A stretch of DNA of 64,000 nt, taken from Vibrio harveyi NBRC 15634 = ATCC 14126 = KCTC 12724. GTDB lineage: Bacteria; Pseudomonadota; Gammaproteobacteria; Enterobacterales; Vibrionaceae. Made by a program: the position numbers and the translations under genes. Below the pieces are notes generated by a model. That model was not told the origin of the DNA. It made no database searches and saw only the letters and a program-made list of their open reading frames with translations. This document shows positions 46,506 to 55,201 of this stretch, piece after piece; positions within the stretch are counted from its first letter, which is position 1, and the number at the start of each line of letters is the position of its first letter. Where the stretch lies: the NCBI RefSeq assembly GCF_001591145.1, contig NZ_BCUF01000021.1, positions 1-64,000 on the forward strand, written 5' to 3'.

Positions 46506-48467
46506 TTAGAATAGGTAAGTTGCACTTACGTATGCACTGCGACCTTTCTCTGAATAACCGTAGTAGTCGTCTTCATCATCAAGCTCGACATCAAAGATGT
46601 TGTTCAAGCCAGCTTTAAGATTGAGCTGTTGGAAGTCATAAGCAACACCAAGACCGACAAGCGTGTAGCCATCTACTGTTTTGTTCTCACGGCTTTGGTT
46701 TGTGATCACCTGTTCACCAACGTAGTTTACTCGCGCAAACGTAGTGAATGCATCAAACACTTCCCAGTTCAAATCAAGATTTGCAAGATGCTCTGGCGTC
46801 TTCATGAGCGTATCACCCGTGCTCTTGTCTTTCGCGTCCGTGTAGGTGTAGTTACCCTTTAGGTTGATGCTGTCAGTAATATCATACCAACCTTCAAGCT
46901 CGATACCTTTGATCTCTGCTTTACCGATGTTTTGGTAAGTGAAGATAGGCATTTTACCAACCGCACCAACTGGCTTGGTTAGGTCGCGTTCAATCTTGTT
47001 CTTAAAGTCCGTGTAGTAGTACATCAAACCAACACCCATAGACGTGGACTCATAAGCAAAACCGGCTTCGTAGCTTTCTGATTCTTCAGGTTTTAGATCA
47101 TCGTTACCCGTTAACCAACAACGGTTACCACAACTGATTACACGTACTTGATCGCTGCTTTCCATCATACCCGGCGCACGGAAACCACCACCCGCACCAC
47201 CTTTGAACACAAATTCATCGGTGAAGCTATAAACTGCATATGCTCTTGGACTGAAGTGACTACCATACACTTCATGGAAGTCTTGACGACCACCAAGTGT
47301 CAGCGCCAATTTATCGAGATCGAACTCACCCTGAACAAAAACCGCGCCTTGATAGTTATCGATGTCGCCTGATGGTACATCTCGGCTGTTTTCCAATTCA
47401 GAAGTACGGTATTCGCCACCAAACACCCACTCATGTGAGTCACGCCACAAACCAGAAACTTTAAAATCAAGCGTGTTGTTTTGTAGCTCAACATCAGCAG
47501 CGCCATTGGTGTATGCCGTACTTGCATCATCAAGCTTCATATTTTCGCCATACAAACGTACTTGTGTATCCACAGACTCCCATGCACCTTCATGCGTCAG
47601 TCCGTAGTTCCAACGCGTTGAGTCTTGAGAATTTGTTTGCGCACCCGAACGAGGATGGACCCAATCCGCTTCACGCTCATCGTTGGTGTAAATCACATCG
47701 GCGATCAAACGCTGTTCATCAGTAAGCTGCCAAGCCATCTCACCAAATACATTGGTGGTGTCTTTCTTTTCTAATGCATCAAAGGTCGGGTTAGTATCGG
47801 TACGCCACGGATCTCTTGAAGAGCTTTCAACAATGATGCTGCCTTCAAGGTTTTGTGCGAGTTCACCACTAGCGTAAGCATGACCTTTAACACCATCACC
47901 ACCGTCGCCTTCAAGAATGCTTTCGTATTCCAAACCAACAGAACCTGATGTCTCTTTGGTTGGCGACTTCAAGATAACGTTGACCACACCACCCATCGCT
48001 TCAGACCCATACAGGGAAGAAACCGGACCGCGAACCACTTCAATTCTCTGAACCGCAGTCAGTGGGATGCTTGATAAGTCAAAATCGTTACCACGAATCA
48101 AAGCATCTTGAGAGTTAATACGACGACCGTTAATCAAAACCAAGGTGTGCTTAGAATCCAGACCACGAATACGAATGGTGTTACGACCGTAAGCTGTACT
48201 ACTCAACACACTCACCCCGGTAGCACTACGCACCGCTTCTGAAATGTCTTTTACCGGCATCTTAGCGAGATCGTCAGCGGTAATTACCGACACTGATGCC
48301 GGTGCAGTCAACTCTGAATGCTGTGTTAAAGACGCTGTCACGACCATGCGTTCCATTTCCACAACATCATCTTTATCGTTAGCAACTGCATGACCACTGA
48401 GTGCCGTCAAAAGTGCACCGGCAAGCACTGTCGGCATAAATGTGGGCTTTTTAACTAAACTATTCAC
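46506..48467 (-). CDS. irgA: TonB-dependent catecholate siderophore receptor, IrgA-like
   Basis: A 653-residue outer-membrane receptor. Signal peptide (about 1-29, ...GHAVA), TonB box region (MERMVVTAS), plug domain (about 50-160; PASVSVITADDLAKMPVKDISEAVRSATGV, NTIRIRGLDSKHTLVLINGRR) and a 22-strand barrel ending in the usual aromatic residue (YLF). It closely resembles V. cholerae IrgA (652 residues), which takes up enterobactin. The start is a GTG at 48467 with AAGGA six to seven bases upstream. A Fur box lies between it and the divergent phosphopantetheinyl transferase gene. The irgB regulator normally next to irgA is absent. Function as the receptor of the siderophore made by this cluster is inferred. 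Confidence 0.88.
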   Translation of the reverse strand: MNSLVKKPTFMPTVLAGALLTALSGHAVANDKDDVVEMERMVVTASLTQHSELTAPASVSVITADDLAKMPVKDISEAVRSATGVSVLSSTAYGRNTIRIRGLDSKHTLVLINGRRINSQDALIRGNDFDLSSIPLTAVQRIEVVRGPVSSLYGSEAMGGVVNVILKSPTKETSGSVGLEYESILEGDGGDGVKGHAYASGELAQNLEGSIIVESSSRDPWRTDTNPTFDALEKKDTTNVFGEMAWQLTDEQRLIADVIYTNDEREADWVHPRSGAQTNSQDSTRWNYGLTHEGAWESVDTQVRLYGENMKLDDASTAYTNGAADVELQNNTLDFKVSGLWRDSHEWVFGGEYRTSELENSRDVPSGDIDNYQGAVFVQGEFDLDKLALTLGGRQDFHEVYGSHFSPRAYAVYSFTDEFVFKGGAGGGFRAPGMMESSDQVRVISCGNRCWLTGNDDLKPEESESYEAGFAYESTSMGVGLMYYYTDFKNKIERDLTKPVGAVGKMPIFTYQNIGKAEIKGIELEGWYDITDSINLKGNYTYTDAKDKSTGDTLMKTPEHLANLDLNWEVFDAFTTFARVNYVGEQVITNQSRENKTVDGYTLVGLGVAYDFQQLNLKAGLNNIFDVELDDEDDYYGYSEKGRSAYVSATYLF

Positions 48468-48528
48468 TGCATATCCTTATATCTATTTTATAAATAAATT
48501 GAGCTCGCAAACTCTAATAAACGAATGT

Positions 48529-48547
48529 ATAAATGACAATCATTACT
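48529..48547. promoter_or_regulatory. Fur box between irgA and the PPTase gene
   Basis: ATAAATGACAATCATTACT matches the 19-bp Fur consensus GATAATGATAATCATTATC at 14 positions by eye. It lies 62 bases from the irgA start and about 40 bases from the PPTase start, so it can control both divergent genes. Confidence 0.75.
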
Positions 48548-48585
48548 ACTCGTATTTACATTTAGATTTGAGCTGGGCTATATTT

Positions 48586-49314
48586 TTGAACTGCAACACA
48601 TTGAAAAGCACCGAGCTGGGTAACATTCTCGACCCTTTCTGTCTTCAATTAGAAAGTGTCAGTCCAAGGGTTCACATCGTAAAAGCCACACCGGAGATGT
48701 ATTCCAAATTGGGCTTTCCCGAGGAAGAGCAACAAATTCATAAGTCGATAGCTAAACGCCAGCGAGAATTCAGAGCAGGACGCAACGCGGCTCGTGCCGC
48801 CATACAAATGCTCTCCTTAAGCCAAGATAACGGGAACTCCCCGCTCATTTTGACGGGGAAATCCAGAGAGCCTTTATTCCCTCAGCCAATCAGTGGCAGC
48901 ATCAGTCACACTGATGGTATTTGCCTCGCGGGTTGTGCATTAAAAAGTGACATCGCAAGCTTAGGGATCGACGTAGAACGCAATGTCCCCCTCGCCTCAC
49001 ACCTTTTTACAAGCATCTACACAGGTGACGAACAGAACTTAATCAAATCGTCTAGCCACCTACCTGATGCTCTGATATTCAGCATCAAAGAGAGCTTGTT
49101 TAAATGCTGCTTCCCCTTTGTTCAGGTGTATTTCGATTTTCTAGAAGCACAAATCATGCTGCTGCCTGAGAGTAAAAACTCAGGACAATTTCGCTTCGAG
49201 CTGATTGGAAATAACCAAACCTCTTTAACCGCCAAATTACCCGACCTTCCATTTCATGGCTACTACTGCTTCAACAAGCAGTTTATTTTCTCACTGTGCT
49301 ATTTCTCCTCATGA
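48586..49314 (+). CDS. 4'-Phosphopantetheinyl transferase (EntD-like)
   Basis: Attaches the phosphopantetheine arm to the carrier domains of the siderophore enzymes (the aryl carrier protein of the EntB homologue and the PCP of the NRPS). Motifs: RQREFRAGRNAARAAI, GSISHTDGICLAG, LGIDVERNV (metal-binding Asp and Glu) and FSIKESLFKC (KESxxK), as in EntD. The start is unsure: no ATG precedes the conserved core, and TTG codons at 48568, 48586 or 48601 are possible; 48586 gives 242 residues and lies after the Fur box. The open frame continues upstream into irgA on the other strand, which is certainly not coding for this protein. Confidence 0.82.
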   Translation: MNCNTLKSTELGNILDPFCLQLESVSPRVHIVKATPEMYSKLGFPEEEQQIHKSIAKRQREFRAGRNAARAAIQMLSLSQDNGNSPLILTGKSREPLFPQPISGSISHTDGICLAGCALKSDIASLGIDVERNVPLASHLFTSIYTGDEQNLIKSSSHLPDALIFSIKESLFKCCFPFVQVYFDFLEAQIMLLPESKNSGQFRFELIGNNQTSLTAKLPDLPFHGYYCFNKQFIFSLCYFSS

Positions 49315-49329
49315 AGTCGTCATTCATTT

Positions 49330-50271
49330 CTATTCGATGACCTTTTTGATCACCATTTGCTGTCGTTCATTAACCAGCGGTAAGCGCTGCTCTAAACGCC
49401 ACTTCCACATTTGTGGGATTGAAATACCTACTGTATCGAGTTGCCTTGCCTGCGGACCCAAGTACCAATAAGCATCAACCAATTCATCTAAGCAGGTAAA
49501 AGCATATGGATTCACGGGAGGCTTTTTCGGGATCAGTTCAAGAAACGAGCGCTGTTTTAGTAAAGGCTGATCCGTCGGGTAAATGCCATGTTCAGGGGCA
49601 TTCAGTTCGCTAGATAAGATGTGTGGCCAAACTGATACATACTGCTCACCAAACTTGTGTTTCGCTAGCTCACCGAAGGTGCTGTGTTTTGCCATAAAGC
49701 CCAGCGTTGGCGAGCACTTTAGAATATGTCTTGCACCAACTAACACCACCACACCAAGCCCACATTTCGACGTTTGTTTTTCTACTCCTTCTGCCAAAGC
49801 TTGATCACGTTGTGCACTGAGCTTTGCTAACTCTTTCGAATGTTGGATGTCTTCCCAGCTGAACGATGGTTCGGTCAACACTATCTTGATCGGCACCTTA
49901 CGCGTGCTATTTACAGCACGAACTCGCTCAAAGAAAGCACCGTAACAAGGATGCAACCAAGCGGGAAATGCGACTGAGTCCAACCACACCGCCGCTAATT
50001 CAGCTTGGGTAACCGTCTCTCCCGATAAGTAGTTATTGAGTAATGCTTGATGCTTGGCATTCCCAAATTCAATGAACAAATGAGAAAACGAGCCATCCAA
50101 TTCAGGTGCAAGTAAGGCTTCCGTTATCTTCTCGAACAGTTCGCTAAACCAATGAGCTTCACCGATGGCAACTACACTGCCAGCGTTAAGTTTGCTTTTG
50201 AGAAAAGCCAGAGGGGAAACCGCCCCCTCCAACAAATCCTTAGTTTTTGCTTTGGTTGAGGTATCAAACAT
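49330..50271 (-). CDS. Cytoplasmic ChaN/Tiki/EreA-like protein in the NRPS operon
   Basis: A 313-residue protein without signal peptide. It shows the sparse hallmarks of the ChaN/Tiki/erythromycin-esterase-like superfamily: VVAIGEAHW (GExH, about residues 34-42), FIEFGNAKHQ, and later VVLVGARHIL (second His). It is clearly paralogous to the lipoprotein at 58.4-59.5 kb: both share GxxHW, EFGNAK, NNYL(S/A)G, and EPSFSW/EAPFDW. Superfamily members bind haem (ChaN), cleave peptides (Tiki) or hydrolyse lactones (Ere). The ATG at 50271 overlaps the NRPS stop by eight bases, so it is translated with the NRPS and is the last gene of that operon. Its role is unknown; lactone hydrolysis of the siderophore is a hypothesis. 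Confidence 0.7.
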   Translation of the reverse strand: MFDTSTKAKTKDLLEGAVSPLAFLKSKLNAGSVVAIGEAHWFSELFEKITEALLAPELDGSFSHLFIEFGNAKHQALLNNYLSGETVTQAELAAVWLDSVAFPAWLHPCYGAFFERVRAVNSTRKVPIKIVLTEPSFSWEDIQHSKELAKLSAQRDQALAEGVEKQTSKCGLGVVVLVGARHILKCSPTLGFMAKHSTFGELAKHKFGEQYVSVWPHILSSELNAPEHGIYPTDQPLLKQRSFLELIPKKPPVNPYAFTCLDELVDAYWYLGPQARQLDTVGISIPQMWKWRLEQRLPLVNERQQMVIKKVIE

Positions 50272-53200
50272 CAAATCTCTCTCTCAGTTCTTCAACCATA
50301 TGTGAACCAATCAAACGCAGCATATCTGGGCGCATCATTTCACGGTGAATACACGCGACATCGATCACTTTGAGCTCGCCATCCATGTATTTGAACCATC
50401 CATTGCGATCAAGAAATGCCTCTTCCGGTGGCTTCTCCGCATTGAAAAACAACACATCCCCTTGATACTGATAATCGACGCTATCGCGTACGCGATGATT
50501 GTTGTTAATGACCACTTCCACCATTGCCGTAATGGTTTCAGCACTCAGGTGCGCCATTGATGATCCTGCATCTTGTAAAATGTCGATCACTTCAGGTCGC
50601 GTTAGGCTAGAATGCAACGATTCATCAAACTCTACCCCAGCCATACGAATTAAGGCGCCAAGCGCTTTCTCTTCGCCAGGCGGGTGCATACTTTGCCATT
50701 GCTCCGTTGGGTAAGAGTCCAACAAGGTGACTAAGCCAACTTCTTGACCTTGCTGCTGTAAGATACCCGCCATTAAATGCGCAATCATGCCGCCAATAGA
50801 CCAGCCTAGTAGGTGATATGGACCAAAGGGTTGTTCTTCTCGAATCGCCGCCACGTAATCCTCAGCCATTTCGGTCATTGATTTAGGCAGCGGAGAAGAA
50901 GGGTCACCGAGGTTTTTCGCTTGTACGCCGTAAAGAGGCACATTGGATGGAATAATCGGAGTCAAAGCCGCATAGCACCAACTCAAGCCACCAGCAGGAT
51001 GGACACAGAAAATAGCTGGCTTGCCCTCTCGTTTTCGCAGAGGCAGTAAGATATTGAGTGCTTCATCGCTTTCACTGCCATTTAACTTGGCGGCAATACC
51101 GGAAACCGTCGGAGACTCAAACACCGCCGCAAGCGATAGCTCAATTCCCATGATCTCTTTCACATGAGCAATCAACTGAGCAGCAAGCAACGAGTGTCCG
51201 CCTAATTCAAAGAAGTTGTCATCCACACCAACCGCCGGTAAATCAAGTAAGCGGCAAAATAGTTTGCATAAACGCTCTTCAACAAGGTTACTTGGTCCTT
51301 TTGTGCTCACTTGAGCAGACAAATCTGGCTTGGGTAGCGCATCACGATCCAATTTACCATTCGGTGTTAAAGGGAAGCTTTCAAGCTCAACAAAATAGCT
51401 TGGCACCATGTAATCCGGTAATGGCTCAGCAAGGTACTTTTGCAGTGCATTAGTATCAATTCCCTGCTCAAGATCCTCTGCCGACACATAAGCAACAAGG
51501 CGTTTATCATTCTCAGTATATTCCTGAGCTAACACGGCAACTTGCGCAACACTTGGGTGGTTTGCTAAGGCATTTTCAATCTCTTCTAACTCGATTCGGA
51601 AACCACGAATCTTGACCTGAAAATCGCTTCGCCCACAGTATTCAATCGCACCATCTTCGCGCCAGCGCGCTAAATCACCAGACAAGTACATTCGGCTACC
51701 TTGTGGACCAAAGGGATTGTCGATAAAGCGCTCTTGAGTCAGTTCTGGCTGACCATGGTAGCCCAGTGCCAACTGTCGACCTGCAATGTATAAGTTACCC
51801 ACCACACCAGGAGGTACAGGATTAAGTTCATCATCAAGAATATAGATTTGCGTGTTCCATACAGGACGACCTATAGGAATCGAATTCCCTTGGGTATTCG
51901 CCTCACTTGGCCAGTAAGTTACGTCCACCGCAGCTTCTGTCGGACCGTACAAATTATGCAATGGTGCATCAAACTCTTGGTAATAGTGATTGACTAGCTC
52001 CATTGGCAACGCCTCCCCGCTACAAAAGACTTGGCGTAGACTTTGGCACAATCTGGCATCTGCTTGTTGTACGAAAATTTGCAGCATTGAAGGCACAAAA
52101 TGCAAGGTGGTGATCTGCTCTTTATGAATCAAATCTTGTAGGTATATTGGGTCTTTGTGTCCGTCTGGTTTCGCAATAACAAGGCACGATCCGACCATCA
52201 TTGGCCAGAAGAACTCCCATACTGAAACATCGAACCCTGCTGGCGTTTTTTGTAATACCCGGTCTTTCGCATCAATTGGATATTGGTCGTGCATCCACAA
52301 GAGTCGATTGACAATCGCATCATGCGTAACGACGACGCCTTTTGGTTTCCCGGTCGAGCCCGAGGTATAAATCATATAAGCTGGTGAATGAGGTTCTGGC
52401 TTAACTTGAGGAGGCAGCGGTTCTACTACTTTGTATATCGTAGGCAGCGTCTCATCATCCACTAGCTTTACATCCACCTCTTGCGGCAGTTTGTCTTGAA
52501 GCGTCTTGGTTGAGAAAACAAATTTCGGTGAAGAAGATTCGAGCATGTAGTGGATACGCCCCTCGGGGTAGTCAGGATCCACAGGCACATAAACCGCGCC
52601 AGCCGCTAAAATGGCTTGCTGTACTACAATCAGCTCTTCGCTTCTTGGGACACACACAGCAATGCGGTCACCAAGCTCAACGCCTTGCGCTGTTAACCAG
52701 TTGGTGAGTGAATACACTTTGCGAGCCAGTTGCTCGTAACTCAACTTCTGACCTTCAAAGATCAAAGCCGGAGCGTGTGGTGTCAAAATACGTTGGCGAG
52801 CCATGATGGCGGACAGCGTCGTTTCCGGCACTTCGCGAGCGGTATCGTTCCATGTCTCGACAACCTTCTCTCGCTCACCAGCCAGTAAAATACTGACATC
52901 ACTCACTTGGCAATGAGAAGGATCTTGAGCTTCTGCGCTTGTAAAAAAGTCACTCATAAAATGGAACAAGCGTTGTTGATGCTCATGAATCTCTTTCTCT
53001 GAATACAGCTCTGGATTCGCATCCATATCGATGTGTAATTGCCCAGCTAATTCATAGCAATAGAAAGAAATGTCATCGACCGGTCCGGCTGATAAGTTGT
53101 GTGCTTTTGAAGTGAGGTCACCGAATTTATGCTCGTACTCAAACGGCATAATATTCACCAATGGACCAAATAGATTACGATGATCTTTTACCAAATTTAG

Positions 53201-54217
53201 CTCGCGATGAAGCTCTTCATAGCGATAGCTTTGATGACGGCGAACCGATGCAAATTCTTGGTTAACTTGCTTCACCAACGTTTTGATATCCAGTCCTGAT
53301 TCAAAACTGACTCGTACAGGAAGAATATTGACGCGCATCGCCGGAGTTTGAATGGCTACCGAGCCCAAACGCCCCATCAGAGGCACACCAATCACCACTT
53401 CATTGGAGCGTGTCATACGGTGTACATAAGCCGCGATAGATGCGATAAGTACGCTATACCAGTGTGTTCTGCACTGTTTAGCTAACGACTCCATTCTCTG
53501 AAAGTCAGAGGCTGCCATTGCACCTTTTAGGCGAAGGAAATGGTCTGAAGTCACTGTCGGCTTACCCGCAAGGTTTACAGTGTCAGAATGGTCGGCATAA
53601 CGCTGTAAATAAAATGCGCGATCTTTTTGGTATTTCTCAGAAGCTTTATAGTCGTCATCTTCTTTCAAAAGAGCCTGTTGGTCTGCAAATTCAAGCTTCT
53701 CAAAGTGCTCTCCTTTGACCAACTGACCATAAACATGCGCCACCCGCCCCGCGACCAGCGACATGCTGTAACCGTCTATCGCAATGTGATGCAGTGAAAG
53801 GAACCAAACGTATTGATCATCGGAGAGCTTAAGCAATGCCATGATGAATAAAGGACCTTGTTCCAAATCGACAGGTTGCTTTAACTGATCTTTCATCCAA
53901 GTCACAGCGGCATCAAGCGGTTTAACGTGTTGCGAAAAGTCGATACGTTCGACTTGCCAGGTTTGTCTATCTATCACCATTCGCGGTCCTTCGGTGGTGG
54001 TAACAAACTTAGCGTGCAACGAGTCGACTTCATAAATTGCCGTTTTGACTGCTTCAACAAAACAAGGCTCATCCACCTCGCCTTCAATAACCAGGTATTC
54101 GCCAGTCTTATAAATTGGGTTTTCAGGGTCACGTAACTGAGCAAACCAAATCCCTGCTTGGGCATCCGTAAGCGGCAACAATTGTTCTGCCGTATAAGGT
54201 AAATCGTACATGTTCAT
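50264..54217 (-). CDS. EntF/AebF-type non-ribosomal peptide synthetase (C-A-T-TE)
   Basis: A 1317-residue, single-module synthetase (E. coli EntF 1293). Condensation domain (about 12-440; active-site HHIAIDG at 143-149), adenylation domain (about 465-960; MIYTSGSTGKPKG, KTPAGFDVSVWEFFWP, HFVPSM, VFCSGEAL, NLYGPTEAAVDV, GRSDFQVKIRGFRIE), carrier domain (FFELGGHSLLAAQL, Ser) and thioesterase (HPAGGLSWCY, GWSIGGM nucleophile, final His in CIHREMM). The adenylation pocket blocks equal those of EntF that select serine. With one module the product should be made of DHB-Ser units joined by the thioesterase, as in enterobactin or amphi-enterobactin. Vanchrobactin synthetase needs two modules, so that product is unlikely. 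Downstream of the entB homologue by 27 bases. Confidence 0.9.
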   Translation of the reverse strand: MNMYDLPYTAEQLLPLTDAQAGIWFAQLRDPENPIYKTGEYLVIEGEVDEPCFVEAVKTAIYEVDSLHAKFVTTTEGPRMVIDRQTWQVERIDFSQHVKPLDAAVTWMKDQLKQPVDLEQGPLFIMALLKLSDDQYVWFLSLHHIAIDGYSMSLVAGRVAHVYGQLVKGEHFEKLEFADQQALLKEDDDYKASEKYQKDRAFYLQRYADHSDTVNLAGKPTVTSDHFLRLKGAMAASDFQRMESLAKQCRTHWYSVLIASIAAYVHRMTRSNEVVIGVPLMGRLGSVAIQTPAMRVNILPVRVSFESGLDIKTLVKQVNQEFASVRRHQSYRYEELHRELNLVKDHRNLFGPLVNIMPFEYEHKFGDLTSKAHNLSAGPVDDISFYCYELAGQLHIDMDANPELYSEKEIHEHQQRLFHFMSDFFTSAEAQDPSHCQVSDVSILLAGEREKVVETWNDTAREVPETTLSAIMARQRILTPHAPALIFEGQKLSYEQLARKVYSLTNWLTAQGVELGDRIAVCVPRSEELIVVQQAILAAGAVYVPVDPDYPEGRIHYMLESSSPKFVFSTKTLQDKLPQEVDVKLVDDETLPTIYKVVEPLPPQVKPEPHSPAYMIYTSGSTGKPKGVVVTHDAIVNRLLWMHDQYPIDAKDRVLQKTPAGFDVSVWEFFWPMMVGSCLVIAKPDGHKDPIYLQDLIHKEQITTLHFVPSMLQIFVQQADARLCQSLRQVFCSGEALPMELVNHYYQEFDAPLHNLYGPTEAAVDVTYWPSEANTQGNSIPIGRPVWNTQIYILDDELNPVPPGVVGNLYIAGRQLALGYHGQPELTQERFIDNPFGPQGSRMYLSGDLARWREDGAIEYCGRSDFQVKIRGFRIELEEIENALANHPSVAQVAVLAQEYTENDKRLVAYVSAEDLEQGIDTNALQKYLAEPLPDYMVPSYFVELESFPLTPNGKLDRDALPKPDLSAQVSTKGPSNLVEERLCKLFCRLLDLPAVGVDDNFFELGGHSLLAAQLIAHVKEIMGIELSLAAVFESPTVSGIAAKLNGSESDEALNILLPLRKREGKPAIFCVHPAGGLSWCYAALTPIIPSNVPLYGVQAKNLGDPSSPLPKSMTEMAEDYVAAIREEQPFGPYHLLGWSIGGMIAHLMAGILQQQGQEVGLVTLLDSYPTEQWQSMHPPGEEKALGALIRMAGVEFDESLHSSLTRPEVIDILQDAGSSMAHLSAETITAMVEVVINNNHRVRDSVDYQYQGDVLFFNAEKPPEEAFLDRNGWFKYMDGELKVIDVACIHREMMRPDMLRLIGSHMVEELRERFDV

Positions 54218-54244
54218 TCCTTTGTCATTCTTCCGCTTTGGCTG

Positions 54245-55135
54245 TTAGGTCAGCTTCTTCTCGATCAGTCTCCACCAATCCTGCAAACTCGGTTTCGCTG
54301 CTAATTCCATAAAACTCACATCAAGGCCCGCCTGTTGCCAATCTCCGACCAGCGACATCATGCGTACCGAATCCAAACCAAAATCAAGCAAACTATCCTC
54401 CGGCGTCATCTCATCGGCAGCTACCTCTAACAGCGCCGCTAACTGTTGAGTAAGTTGCGGTTGCGACTGAGGAATCACAAAATCACCAGCTGCGAGTTCG
54501 TTCGCACTTGCCACTTGTTCGAGCAATTGCTGCTTGTCCAAGACATAACCGCATCGACCCGCCACATAGTTGAGCGCCATGTCATGATCGCTCGCTGAGA
54601 AGTCAGCAACGGCATCGGAAACCATGAAAGCTTTAATGTCTGTCATGAACGCTTCTGCCGCTGTTTGTAAACAACCGATGTGAGCATAAATACCCACGAT
54701 AATTAGCTGATCACGCCCCGTTTCATCCATCATGGATTTAAGTGGCGTGCGTTGAAACGCACTGTAACGCCATTTGGTGTAAACGGTGTCCTGCTCCGTT
54801 GGCGCAAGTGCTGGGGAGATTCGAGTAATGTTGTCATCCGCTTTTAAACCGGGGCCCCAAAAATCGGTCAATAAAGCGCGATCTTCTTGACGTTGGTCAC
54901 CGGGCTGCGCGGTATAAACCACTGGAATGCCGGCATCAATACATGCTTGTTTGATCTCTTGAATGTTGCGAGTCAACGTTTGAATCAGCTCGCTGTCTGC
55001 ATCGTAGAAATTGAGAAAGTACTGCTGCATATCGTGGATTAACAACACGGCACGATGTGGTTCTACTGACCAGTTAACGCGATTTTCTGGCTTCACTTTC
55101 GTTAGTGAGTAACCAGAGATAGATGGAATGGCCAT
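54245..55135 (-). CDS. Isochorismatase with aryl carrier domain, EntB-like
   Basis: A 296-residue bifunctional protein. Residues 1 to about 210 are the isochorismatase (start MAIPSISGYSL as in EntB; LLIHDMQQYFLNFY with catalytic Asp, TKWRYSAFQRTPL with Lys, and GIYAHIGCLQTAAEAF in place of the usual cysteine site). Residues about 220-296 are the aryl carrier domain, with the phosphopantetheine Ser in DFGLDSVRMM. It makes 2,3-dihydro-2,3-DHB and then carries DHB to the NRPS. The start is the ATG at 55135 (GGAG nine bases upstream), which matches the family N-terminus; the open frame begins 12 codons earlier. Confidence 0.92.
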   Translation of the reverse strand: MAIPSISGYSLTKVKPENRVNWSVEPHRAVLLIHDMQQYFLNFYDADSELIQTLTRNIQEIKQACIDAGIPVVYTAQPGDQRQEDRALLTDFWGPGLKADDNITRISPALAPTEQDTVYTKWRYSAFQRTPLKSMMDETGRDQLIIVGIYAHIGCLQTAAEAFMTDIKAFMVSDAVADFSASDHDMALNYVAGRCGYVLDKQQLLEQVASANELAAGDFVIPQSQPQLTQQLAALLEVAADEMTPEDSLLDFGLDSVRMMSLVGDWQQAGLDVSFMELAAKPSLQDWWRLIEKKLT

Positions 55136-55201
55136 TGGGCTTATCTCCAAAGTAATCAAAATGCCAAGCACACCAAATCAACCTTGGTGTTTCGACCTTG
55201 G

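Noticed and set aside
46506..48600. irgB regulator beside irgA
   Set aside because: The divergent gene is a phosphopantetheinyl transferase; no LysR-type gene is present.
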